The notes beneath the pieces were generated by a model, which saw only the letters and a program-made list of their open reading frames with translations, did no database searches and had not been told where the DNA came from. The position numbers and the translations under genes were made by a program. Shown here piece after piece: positions 48,201 through 58,935 of a stretch of 64,000 nt of DNA (within the stretch, counting starts at the first letter, position 1; the number at the start of each line of letters is the position of its first letter). This DNA is from Todiramphus chloris collaris (Eukaryota; Chordata; Aves; Coraciiformes; Alcedinidae), in the NCBI GenBank assembly GCA_025345505.1, contig JANVCC010000018.1, positions 12,344,231 through 12,408,230 of the forward strand, given 5' to 3'.

Positions 48201-51200
48201 TTTTAAGCGGGCAGATGGCTCAAATTGCCAGGTCTCTTGAAGCTACCATTTCAGATGCTTGGTCAGGACTGCCATAGAATTAATAATTCCACAACTGATG
48301 AAATTAAAAGAAAGCTGGAGCCTCCAATTCATCTTGCACTTCTCATTGCCTTTCATAGTTGTGACTACAGGGTGGAAAGGGATACGCTGTGACACTCTTT
48401 GTTGTCAGAGCAATTTACATGTTTCATCCCTTTTGCTTGTTATTGGTTGTTCAGTGGAACTGGTAATAACAAAACTTGTTCTCTCTGCGATCTTCACATG
48501 AACACCTGAGCAGACTGCCCTTGTTTGTTTTTACAGGCTGATCTAGAAGACACAGTGGGCTTTTGCACTTCTTTAGTCAAGTTATCATTTGGATAAAATA
48601 TTGGAGGGGATTTTTTGGGCATGATCATGTCCAAACAGAGGCAAAAAGATGTTTGTTTTCTTTCTTTTTTGCCCATCTGTCAATTTAGGTGCATGTCCCT
48701 GTGAACTGGTGCATCTGGAGCACTTCTGAACACCTAATTCTGGGTAAGTATTCTGGCCACTTCCACTCTTACACTGCAGCTATTCTATGTGAGGTGTAAA
48801 CATGAAACTAGAAACTGAAACTGTAGTTGAAAATCCACCAGTTTCTCCTACTCTTCCTCAGCCTTTCTTAGACATTTTGTTTTTTGTAAGAAGAAATCTT
48901 GGACTTGCAGACTATAATGTAGTTGCAGGATGACCCAAAGATGTGTAGAATTTTCCAGGAGATAGATTGTTTGGATTTTTTTTTTCTTTCCCTTTTTGCA
49001 TGGCTACTAGATGACTAAATGATGTCAGATTCATGGAAGAAGTATTCGTTAGAGTAAGTAGCAGAGTATATTCTTTGCACATATCTGATGTGAAAGTAAA
49101 GAATGAATCCTGTAAGTAAGAGATGTAATAGTAGGATTTATTTTTGTCTGCTCTGTGTGTATTGCATGACTTTTATCTCAACTCTTTCTCTAAAAATAAA
49201 CCCCATCTGATAGCGTATTCCCTCTGTTCTCTCTCATACAAAGATTAATACCAAAAAGAACTGCTTAAAAAGTCAAAATAATTTCTGTATGTCATAAAAT
49301 TTCTATGTCTATGAAGGTGTCATCATATTAGATTTAGAATATGGTAATTTGGGTTTTGAAATATTTTGCTTAAATAAATATATTTTGTACTGTTTGCCAA
49401 AAAAAAAAAAAAAAAGAAGTGGGTTTTCTGTTTAATTTTTTGAACATCTGACCAAAATTCATTCATTAATATTATGACTAAAAATGCGTGGCTTTCCCAC
49501 GCTCTTTTGAGAATGTGTTGAACAGTGAGTCTAAATACATTGTTGTCACTAAATAAGTCTTAATCTTGACAATAAGTTGGATTTTTCCGATTTATATAGA
49601 ATTTAGTCAGTCATCAGAAATAAAGCTCTGCTTTCTTATTTAAAACAGGCTGCCTGTATACAATTTTCAGTTTTTGGTACTGAGTCCATATATTCCTCAA
49701 ACCTGCATTAACTCTCAAGTTTTTGTTTGTTGTATAACAAATAAAAGAGGAAGATCTGGACACAGGAATTTACAAAACTGACAATATTATCACTGTAATG
49801 ATTTTAGGTTGAATGCTAGTAGAGGCTCAGTAATTTCTCAGATTGGGGAATAAAATATTTCGTAATATGTAGCTTTCAGAGTATGTGAGACATATGTATA
49901 TCTATGTTACAGCTGTGCTCTGGGCCTTCTTGGCTCTTTGTTGCACATTTTTTGTGGCCCTTTTTGGTGTAATGACACAATTCCACATTACTGTTCTGTC
50001 CTCTTTAAGATGGTGGCATACATTTCACGGTCTGACAGAAGTTACTTCTCCCAATTTCAAAATTCCTCCCCTTATGGGAGAAATTGACTTCTTGCTCCCT
50101 TACATTAACACTGGGAACACTGTAGTTTTATTGGTTCCTCTGTTTTCTAGTGTTCATTTTTTATGTAGGCTATTGCACATGAAGTTCAAAGATAAGTCTA
50201 GATACTGAAGGAATTTTTCACAGCTCCAACAAATTTCAGCAACTCAAAGCTATTTAGCTTATTTATAACTGTCTGGTAGACTGTTTTATGTAACATTTAG
50301 TACAGACTTGCACTGTTCTTAAGACAAATACTGCTGTTTATTGAAATGACCAACAAAAGCACAAGAGCAGTTTTAAACATATTCCTTTATTTATTACATT
50401 TTTTGTATGAACCGGGGGTCCTTTCTAAATTGTTATTACTGTAAAAACCTTAATACAGTTCCTGAGCAAAACTTTCTAAAGGTCAGCCAAGAAAACCTGA
50501 AGAACTAATAGGAAAGTTTTACTCATTTTAGCAAATGAGCTTTTAGAAAAGGTGAGGTTGTCACCATATATACCCAACAGTAAAATGAACTTTTTTAGTG
50601 ACTCTACTTTTTTGTTATGAAGAGAAATTCTTAAAGATTCTCCAAAGTTAGTTTTCCCTGATATTTCCATGATAATTCTTTCCTATATTGCACTGCAAGA
50701 TATTCCATGAAAGATTATTCCTAGGAAACATGATGGTTTACCTGTTGAGTTAGGGCAAGATCATTCGCTCATGAATCAGTGTTAAGTATGGGTAGGGATC
50801 AAGTGACAAAGTGTCTTAAAAAAGTCATGGTTTTTTGAAAAAAAAGGAAACGAAAAATTATTTGGCCCATAGATTGAAAACTCACTGAGATAAAGAATAG
50901 AGATGGCTCCAAGATTATCAAATACATACAAGAGGACATAGAAACATACCTTAGTGAAAGGTTAGTTATCTGAGCATTGTTTTAGGAAACAAAGAGAAAT
51001 CTAAACATTAGTATACACAAACTGTAAACAAAAATATGACTGTGTGACATCACTTAGATTTAGTGATATAAGGTCAGAACTGGAATATTAGTACAGGGCT
51101 TGATCAAGAAAGATGTCAAGAGGAAAACATTGTATGTAGAGCACTCCAGAGACCTGAGAGAAGAAACACAGTAGGATTTAAGTGAAATTCAAAAGGAACT

Positions 51201-51438
51201 TATGAATGTTGTGGGAGAAATCTGTCCTATGCCCTTGCACTAGCAGGTATATTATGTTTTTCTTTGAATTCAGGGTAAATATCAGAAAGTAGGATTGTTA
51301 ATAACAATAAACTTTCATTACTTGATTGCCTGTTGAATAAAACATTAGATCAGATCATTTTTCTTTTAAAAGGGAAACTTCCAAAATTTCTGTAAGAAGC
51401 AAAAATAATAAAGAAAATACCAATGCTTGGTAATAAAG
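45251..51438. other. AT-rich non-coding sequence
   Basis: About 6.2 kb without a supported gene. Short open frames (up to 107 codons at 49885-50208) have no recognised motif. One feature of note is an AATAAA followed 20 bases later by a 17-base A run (49373-49415). Confidence 0.55.
49373..49415 (+). other. AATAAA followed by a 17-base A tract
   Basis: AATAAA at 49373-49378 is followed after 20 bases by A at 49399-49415. This is the spacing of a polyadenylated mRNA 3' end copied into DNA. No parent gene or target-site duplication was recognised, and chance in AT-rich DNA is quite possible. Confidence 0.35.
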
Positions 51439-51443
51439 ATCAG
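51439..51443. repeat. Target-site duplication ATCAG, left copy
   Basis: ATCAG immediately precedes the TGTCCTGG start of the LTR and is repeated exactly after its CA end at 52165-52169. Five bases is the length typical of ERV-L-type integrases. Confidence 0.85.
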
Positions 51444-51742
51444 TGTCCTGGTTTGAGTTAGAACACAATAATTCCATTCTGTGACTTTTCAGATAAGTAT
51501 TTCCAAGTAACCTCACTTTCTGAAGTTAACAACATATTTTTACAGTTTCTGCTTCTAGCAATGATAATGCTCAATGTTTAGTTACCACCAAGAATCTGCA
51601 TGCAGACCAAGGTCACTGCTAAATCTTGTGTACCACATTAGGGTTCAGAAAGTAAAGGACCACACCCATGGGGAGGTGTAAACAGGACAGGTGACCCTAA
51701 AATTACCAATCAGGTATACTATCCCATATACATCAAATTCAG

Positions 51743-51748
51743 TATAAA
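51743..51748 (+). promoter_or_regulatory. TATA box of the solo LTR
   Basis: TATAAA about 300 bases into the LTR, which would place a start site near 51775. Activity is not shown by sequence alone. Confidence 0.5.
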
Positions 51749-52030
51749 GCAGAGGTATCACGAGGATCAAGCTCTCTTCTTCAATGGCTCACATGTCAGA
51801 AGCACTCTGTCGGTTCTGCCTTTGATCCCAATCCATGTGTTCCTGAATCCAGTTCCAGAATTCAGCTCCCAAATCCCATTCCTGTCTGCCATTGAGTCCA
51901 GTCTGGGACTTCCACAGTTCCTGCTCCACACCATCAGTGGTGACAGTGATGTAATTGCCATCAGGGCGGTTGTGTTTGAAACCGGTTTTGTATATATTTC
52001 TTTATATTCTATTTCATTATTATTGTTTTC

Positions 52031-52036
52031 ATTAAA
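52031..52036 (+). promoter_or_regulatory. ATTAAA poly(A)-type signal of the solo LTR
   Basis: ATTAAA followed by GCTGGTTTAG, the usual place of the R/U5 boundary in related avian LTRs. Confidence 0.5.
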
Positions 52037-52164
52037 GCTGGTTTAGTTTTATAATCCATAACTCTATCTTATTCCCTTTCTCTTCCCCTTTTGGGAAGGA
52101 ATAGAGGTTAACAGAGACAATCTGCTACAGGTCTAGTGGATGGCCCTGAATGTAAAACTTCACA

Positions 52165-52169
52165 ATCAG
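52165..52169. repeat. Target-site duplication ATCAG, right copy
   Basis: Exact repeat of 51439-51443, directly after the LTR end. The next base begins the tail of a minus-strand CR1. Confidence 0.85.
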
Positions 52170-52694
52170 TTATAGAATCATAGAATGGTTTGGGTCAGAA
52201 GGGACCTCTAAAGGTCATCTAGTCTGACCCCCCTGCAGTAAGCAGGGACATCCTCAACTACTTACTCAGTTACTCAGATTACTCAGAGCCTCATCGAGCC
52301 TCATTGGACATATCCAGGGATGGGGCCTCAACTACCTCCCTGGGCAACCTGTACCAGTGTTCCACTACCTCCATGGTAAAGAACTTTTTTCTAATGTCCA
52401 ATTTAAATCTTCCCTTCTCTAGCTTAAAACCTTTGCCCCTCATCCTGTTACTACAGGCCTTTGTAAACAGTCCTTTTCACACCTTCTTGTAGGACCCCTT
52501 CAGGTAGGTTTCCCTGGAGCCTTCTCTTCTCCAGGATGAACAAGCCCAGCTCTCTCAGCCTGCCCTTGTAGGAGAGGTGTTCCAGACCTCTGATCATTTT
52601 CATGGCCCTCTGCTGGACCCTCCATCAGGTCCATGTCCCTCCTGTGATGAGGGCTCCAGAACTGGACTCAATACTCCAGGTAAGGTGTCACCAG
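52170..52694 (-). mobile_element. CR1 LINE 3' portion, minus strand
   Basis: The reversed tail TTATAGAATCATAGAATGG is followed by GGACCTCTAAAGGTCATCTA, a GGCAACCTGTACCAGTGTTC segment, the reversed C-terminal ORF2 (LEKxRLRG and YEERLxxLGLF-like codons read on the minus strand) and CTCCAGAACTGGACTCAATA near 52670. A short ACTCAG-type stutter (about 52263-52287) is private to this copy. It is 5'-truncated near 52694. The LTR integrated just beside its 3' tail. Confidence 0.9.
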
Positions 52695-52829
52695 ACTGAA
52701 GTTGAAGAATCACTTCTAATTTGATTTTGACTAAATCCCAATGACTAATTGAAAATTGGAAACTGGGAAAGGCAATTTATGTGAAAGTGATAATGAATTA
52801 TATCATTCATGCTTCTAAAGAAAAGGAAA
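52695..52829. other. Unique spacer between CR1 copies
   Basis: About 135 bases of AT-rich sequence with no match I recognise. Confidence 0.5.
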
Positions 52830-52949
52830 AGCAAGAGAGAAAACCTGGAGAGAGGAAGACTCTCCACTAGTCAATCCAGATTGGGTTAGAAAGCACATGG
52901 GTAAACTAACACGCACAAATCCGTGGCCCCTGGTGGGCTGCACCCATGA

Positions 52950-53180
52950 GTGCTGAGGGAGCTGGCTGATGTTGTTCCTCTACCACTCTCCATCATTTTT
53001 GAAAGATCATGGAGAACAGGAGAGAAGCCTGAGGACTGGAGGAAAGCCGTCACTCCAGTCTTCGAAGAGGGCAAGAAGGAAGACCCTGATAATTACAGAC
53101 CAGTCAGCCTCACCTCCATCCCTGGAAAGCAGCTCATTCTAGAGATCATCTCTCAGCACATGGAAGAAAAGATGGTTTGA
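52950..53180 (+). pseudogene. CR1 ORF2 fragment: RT N-terminal motifs (copy B)
   Basis: Same residues as in copy A (LRELADVVPLPLSIIFERSW to NYRPVSLTSIPGK), and it ends at the same broken site. Copy B has one extra T there (GATGGTTTGAG against GATGGTTGAG). The translated piece is otherwise identical to that of copy A. Confidence 0.85.
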
Positions 53181-53527
53181 GTAGCCAGCATGGATTTACT
53201 AAAGGGAAGTCACGTCTGACTAATCTGATAGCCTTCTGTGATGGTGTGACTGAATGGGTAGATGCAGGAAGAGCAGTGGATGTTGTCTACCTTGACTTCA
53301 GTAAGGCCTTTGATGCTGTCTCCCATAATATTCTTGTGGGTGAGCTCAGGGAGAGTGGGTTAGAAGAGCAGAGAGTGAGATGGGTTGAGAACTGGCTGAA
53401 AAATAGAGCTCAGAGAGTCCTGATCAGTGGTGCAGAGTCCAGTTGGCGACATGTAAGTAGTGGTGTTCCCCAGGGGTCAATTCATTTGTGTTCAACATCG
53501 TCATCAATGACCTGCATGAAGGGATAG
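53177..53527 (+). pseudogene. CR1 ORF2 fragment: RT motifs A and B (copy B)
   Basis: Same as copy A through motif A ([17 protein letters not shown]) and motif B (SSGVPQG), with K to E in LVGELRE. After PQG it runs out of frame because of the small deletion near 53485. The last 17 residues are not CR1-like. Confidence 0.85.
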
Positions 53528-53796
53528 AGTGTACCCTCAGCAAGTTTGATGATGATAGGAAACTGGGAGGAGTGACTGATACACTGGAAGGCTGTGCTGC
53601 CATCCAGCGAGATCAGGACAGACTGGAGAGCTGGGCAAAGACAAACCTAATGAAGTTCAAGAAGGATAAGGATAGCCTCCTACACCTGGGGATCAACGCC
53701 ACCATGTACCACTATGGGTTAGGGGTAGACCTTCTGGAAGGCATCCCCATGGAGAAGGACCTTGGCATTCTGGTGGACAATAAGGTATGCATGTGA
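53488..53796 (+). pseudogene. CR1 ORF2 fragment: RT motif C (copy B)
   Basis: [20 protein letters not shown] is followed by DDDRKLGG, so the FADD box is altered to FDDD, retaining two Asp in the catalytic positions. The frame continues through KTNLMKFKKDKDSLLHLG and ends as EKDLGILVDNKVCM, where a TGA follows in both A and B. Confidence 0.85.
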
Positions 53797-53943
53797 CCAC
53801 AATGTGTCCTTGTGGCCAGGAGGGCCAATGGTATCCTGGGGTGCATTAAGAAAAGTGTGGCGAGCAGGGAGGTTCTCCTCCCCCCCTCCTCTGCACTAGT
53901 GAGACCACGTCTGGAGTATTGCGTTCAGTTCTGATCTCCCCAG

Positions 53944-54204
53944 TTGAACAGAGACAGGAAAATACTGGAAAGATTCCAATCGAAGGCTACAAAGATGATT
54001 AGGGGACAGGAACATCTCTCTTATGAGGAAAGACTGAGACCCCTTGGGCTCTTTAGTCTGGATAAGAGAAGACTAAGAGGGGATCTCTTTAATGTTTACA
54101 AATACCTGCCAAGTATCTTTTCAGGTGTCTGGCCAGTCTCTTTTCAGTCTTTTTCTCTGGGCAGTCAGGGCCAGTCTCTTCAGGTGTGCCCTGTGATAGG
54201 ATGA
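53944..54204 (+). pseudogene. CR1 ORF2 C-terminal fragment (copy B)
   Basis: [40 protein letters not shown] and RGDLFNVYKYL match the family. The last 25 residues come from a local duplication (FSGVWPVSFQSFSLGSQ), not from CR1. This part differs clearly from copy A. Confidence 0.8.
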
Positions 54205-55106
54205 GGGGCAATGGTCACAAACCAGAACAGAGGAAGTTTCACCTCAATGTGAGGAAATAGTTCTTTACTGGGAGGGTGAAGGAGAACTGGAACAGGCTGC
54301 CCAGAGACATCGTGGAGTCTCCTTCTCCAGAGATTTTCAAAACCTGCCTGGATGTGTTCCCATGTGGCCTTCCCTGGGTGTTCCTGCACTGGTGGTGGGT
54401 TTGGACTTAATGATCTCTGGAGGTCCTTTGCAACCCCTACCAGTTTATGATTCCATCATTCTATGATTGTATTAACCAGTTCTTTGAATTTTTGGGCTAT
54501 TAAACATAAAGGTGCAAATGCAACCACCACCACAGGAAGACTTTATTACTGAAATATTATTGAATATTAGTAAGTATTACTGAAATTACTGAGTAATACT
54601 GCAACTTCAGATCAGTCATTCTTTCTCAGTGCCTCTACCACTGCTTTTTATGAGATAAATCTTTCCTTTGAGGCAGTTTGACTATTCTTCTTATGTTCTT
54701 ATAATGATTCTTACCTCAAAGAAAGTGAAAAATTATGTAGAACATAATCTAGCTGCCTATTACAGGTATATAATCTAGATATTGTAACATTTAAAAAGGG
54801 CACATGGCCAGGACAGAATCATTCAAATAAGCTGTTATTTTTTTCACTTTGTTACAGGTCCCTAAATTCTGATATTGCAAATACCATTTTCTTAGCTGCA
54901 CCCTGAATTTACCATGCAATCTGTTAGATCAGTAAGAAAATAATGTAATAGACATCATGTCTCTTTCTCTAATGGCAGGATCATTTTAAATTCTTTTTAT
55001 CCTTTCTGTGATAAGAAAGAAAAAACAACAAACCTGCTAAGAAAACCTGTAGAATAGTTATATTTATTACTGTAATCTCTTTTTTTAGTGCTAATTTTAG
55101 TGTTTC

Positions 55107-55127
55107 TTTTTTTTTTTTTTTTTTTTT
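55107..55127. repeat. Poly-T run
   Basis: Twenty-one consecutive T bases. Confidence 0.9.
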
Positions 55128-58100
55128 CAAAATTATTTTTTTTACAGCCAAACATTTCTATGCTGTATTTGTCCTTTACTTCTTACGGTAGTAAATGTGA
55201 ATAATTGAGTGCTGCTTTCCTCATATTAGTACAATTGTTTGCAGAAAGCTATTGTGTCTTTTCTAAACATGTTTCACCCATAATAATCTCTCTGGTTCCC
55301 CCTCTTTTTCAGTCTCTCCTCTGCTTTAGCTGTTTACATTTTCCATGCCATTTATTATTGTGCAGCTATGCTCTGAATTCTGTCTTTGTACCACTTTTTG
55401 TGAACATCTGCAGCTTACTTAAATCCATCCTAACACATCGACAGCATGAACATAGTTTTGATTATTCTGCCACCTCTCTTTAGATTAGTTTCGTGGTAGA
55501 AATAAAATAATTTCCAAAATTAATATTACTTCCTTTCTTCCACTAGGGTGGCTCTGTTGGCCTACTGCTCTGTAGTTCAGTATGATCTCATAATTTCCCT
55601 TTTTAGGATGTACAGCTCAGCAGCTCAGTACAACCAACTTGTTGCTCAAAGCTTAATAACCTAATTTCCAAGAGTACAAAATTGCAGCGTATCCAGAGAT
55701 ACGGAATTATCCACTGAGGCCAAAATCTGCTACTGCATTGTTGTACCTGAAACATTCAATTTCATTGATGTTGCACCTGCTAGAAAATTACCGTGGCCTT
55801 TACTATGGGAAGGGAATCTTCAAGATTCAGTGCCAAATCGCAAGACAGTTGCTGGAGTGTTTAAAGACAGATATTTTTATATTGTGGTTTCTTCTGACTG
55901 TGGTTCTCGCATAACAATCTGGTTTGATGGAACATCATCAATATTCCCCAAGCAGAGTTGGAAAGATACTTTACCAATTCTTTAACTCATTCCATGAACC
56001 ATTTTCATCAACCTTGAACATCATCAGCTTTCTATATGTATATATCAGAAAGCATAGCATTAAGTGGTATAACATTAATATTTAGAAGAAAACAACCTTC
56101 AGAGTACTGAAAAAGAACATGAGATTCTGTGCCTTCTAGAATCCTCGGACTCTTCTTACTGACCATAAGGGCTGCTAGGAAAGATACTATTACTGGGTTT
56201 TGTATATCATCACTTCAAAACACCAGTGTTAATTGTCTGATATATGGTATGATGTCTTCATGCATATCTCAACCAGTTCTGATAGCATATTATTATTAAA
56301 TATGTATTTAACCCATTATCTTTCTCAGGATTTAATCAGGTGTGAAAGGAGGTGATATTCTGAGGTCTCCTCAGCCCATATAGTGCCAGCCTTTGCACCA
56401 GTAGTAACCCAGGAGTTTTTTGGCTGGCACAAGGAAGTATACTTCTCCAGGAGCTAAAATAAAGTTGGGCTTCTGAACAGTGAGTGGGCAAAGAGCAAAC
56501 AATGTTTATTTGAATATGTCAGTAAAATCATGTCAGTAAGGAAAAGAACAAACCAGATACTGCACAAGTGGAGGAGAGTCATGATCACCAGCTTGCTCTG
56601 CAATCAGTCAGAGTGGGAACCCCTGAGTGAGCAACCATTTCTGTCTATTACCTGAATGTAAGCACAGCATGATAGTCATTTGTTTTGTACTTAGGCTTTT
56701 AGACTGGAAAACCTCTATCCAATAATCCTACTAAAGCATTTCTTTTTAAATTGTGCAGCCTGAATGCCAGTCAGTGAATTGTGTACAAATACTATTTTGT
56801 ATTTTTTTATTATTTTAATACTCTGAAGTGCATTTGCATGTATTTCCTTGTTTGCTATGAATATATTAAATCTTTTTTTTTTTAAATAATATTTTGCTGC
56901 AATTTTATTCTCAATGTATCAAAAGCTTCTGCCAAATATATATATATATTACATTTTGGCAACCAAGTATATATATAGTAATATATTTAATTAGTTTATC
57001 CCTCTAGAAATTTTGCGTTATGCTTTTAAAGCAAATTGTCTATTTTTTAAATGATTATTATGCACAGGTGAATTCATCTGTCATTTTGATATATGGATAG
57101 AGTATAAGATGTACTGTTATGGCAGTAAGGAAATTTAATGTTAATATAAAACATTGTTTACAATTTTTTCTCATTTCTTTCTTCTTGTGAGTCAGGAAAG
57201 ACATCTCAGACAAAAGTTTAACATTAGACACTGTCAACAGAGGTCTAAGATTACTGCCATTTTAACATATTATTGATATTACAAGTCCATATCACTGACA
57301 AGTTTTATGACATGCTTTTCTAATGTCATTTTGCTCTGAGATATAATTGCAATAGAGGTAGTCTGCTCTACCCTTGATTAGTTAAAGCAGTGCAAACTGC
57401 AGTCTATTCTTCTTTTAGCACTGGAGCTAGCTAGTTAATCATAGAAAGATGTTTTCTTCTAAAGGCTCATTATACAGAGAGGATGCAAGGGAGAGAACAG
57501 CAATCCTAGCATACTATGCACAAAAAGCGTGCACTTTTACTTGCCAATGGCAGTGCTCTCTACCTCCTATGAATACGCTGAGTTTGAAGTAAAATGCCCT
57601 GTGAGATTACTAATTAATTATAGTTGCTATATGGTACTCAATTCAATTAATAACTTGACTAAGATCAGCCTTCTGGAAGACTGCTAGAGCAATTAAAGTC
57701 TAGCCCCATTTCCAGCATTACAGTTTTATATCTTCCATTTGCTTTATCAAAGAAATCCTGTAACGAATTAAATCTTGATCCATCACTGACTCTACACAGG
57801 GATCACTTTTGATTGAAATGCTCAGAATACACAGCTCACATGCACTTTAGAGGTTAAACTTGAAGTGTGAGAAAGAAGGAGAAAAGAGGGCTTCTCCTGT
57901 TTGACTGGTAGGCAGTGGCTTTTCTTTCCCAGACCCTTGGAGCTTAATCTTTACTTTTAAATCTTGAAAAAGAGTGGAGCTTATTGCAAAACAATTATCC
58001 TTGGTGCTCCCATTTCCTGCATTTCTTTTCAAGGGAATGACATTGTACAGAACTATGAATCAAGTATCACTTACCTTGAAGCCAGACATTTATCTATTTA

Positions 58101-58913
58101 AATGAGTTAAAAATCAACATTTGAGAAAACTGGTCTAGCTGCAAATAGCAATAAAACCAAAACTGTTTTCAAAGCATTCAAAACTAACGGCTGTTAAGCA
58201 AGCTGATGAACTGATGACCCATCACTGAAATGTCAGGGATCAGCAACTGAGAAAAGCTGTGCTATTTGATGGAGTTCAGTTTTGAAGAGTGTGAAGGGTG
58301 GAAGGCTCTTATTCTAGCTTAAATGTGTGCACAGGCAAGTGTTCCTGCACCTCAGGGGTTTTAAGCAATTTTTTTTTATACGTTGATAAGCTACTAGAAT
58401 TTGAGTGCTGAAATATATTACACCACAATTGTCCTGGCTGTTCTGGCTCTTTCACTTTTCTTCTGCTAGGGAGCTGAGGTATCTGCACAAAGCATTATAC
58501 TACTCATTAGGATGACCTTCCACTTGAATAGAATTATTTAAAGAAAAACAACTCAAAACCTTAAATATTCATGACATTCCCATTACAGGATCATATAATA
58601 AATAAATATTAAAGTGAGATAATTTTAATTGCTTATACATCCTCCCAAAAGACTCTATAATTGAAAGATGCATCAGATATTAATTACTTAAAATTTGTTA
58701 TTGGCATTGTAACTACCTTTTTTACCTCAAATCCTTTCGAAGAAAAATAGTCATAAAAGATATGGAAACAGATACAAAATTGTCAGAAATTTATCAGTGA
58801 TCCATAACAAGAAAAGGGAGAAAGCAGGAGAAAAAAAAGGATTTTTTTTTTTAATTATTACTAATACAGTATGATTTTTGAAAAAAAATAAAAAAAGAAA
58901 AAAGATAACTGCT

Positions 58914-58935
58914 TTATTAATAGCTTATTAATAGC
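58914..58935 (+). repeat. 11-bp tandem duplication
   Basis: TTATTAATAGC occurs twice head to tail, followed by a partial third unit (TTATAG). Confidence 0.85.

Larger units (their letters stand above)
51444..52164 (+). mobile_element. Solo LTR of an avian endogenous retrovirus (ERVL-like)
   Basis: A 721-bp unit starting TGTCCTGGTTTGAG and ending CTTCACA, with TG...CA ends and the exact 5-bp flanking duplication ATCAG. It has a TATA-type box (TATAAA, 51743-51748) and a poly(A)-type signal (ATTAAA, 52031-52036) followed by GCTGGTTTAGTTTTATAA. Its last part (GGTTAACAGAGACAATCTGC, then GGTCTAGTGGATGGCCCTGA) matches the ends of bird LTRs known to me. No gag, pol or env sequence adjoins it, so it is a solo LTR left by recombination between two LTRs. 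The intact target-site duplication shows the locus has not been rearranged since. Family assignment rests on the 5-bp duplication and remembered end motifs. Confidence 0.85.
52830..54469 (+). mobile_element. CR1 LINE, plus strand, copy B (1.6 kb, defective)
   Basis: It starts with weak similarity at about 52830, becomes nearly identical to copy A from 52861 (A 29893) and continues through RT and the C-terminal region to a tail at about 54469 (CTACCAGTTTATGATTCC, then CATTCTATGATTG). The close match to copy A ends abruptly at 53945. Beyond that the two differ at about 16 of the first 70 positions. Copy B also has private damage: an about 8-base loss after PQG (near 53485) and a stutter of GGCCAGTCTCTT and neighbouring text at 54110-54180. 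Confidence 0.95.

Noticed and set aside
49885-50208. 107-codon plus-strand frame with hydrophobic segments
   Set aside because: Hydrophobicity is expected from T-rich codons. No family recognised and no exon signals.
29628-54469. Segmental duplication as the cause of the A/B similarity
   Set aside because: The near-identity is confined to CR1 and flanking unique sequences do not match.
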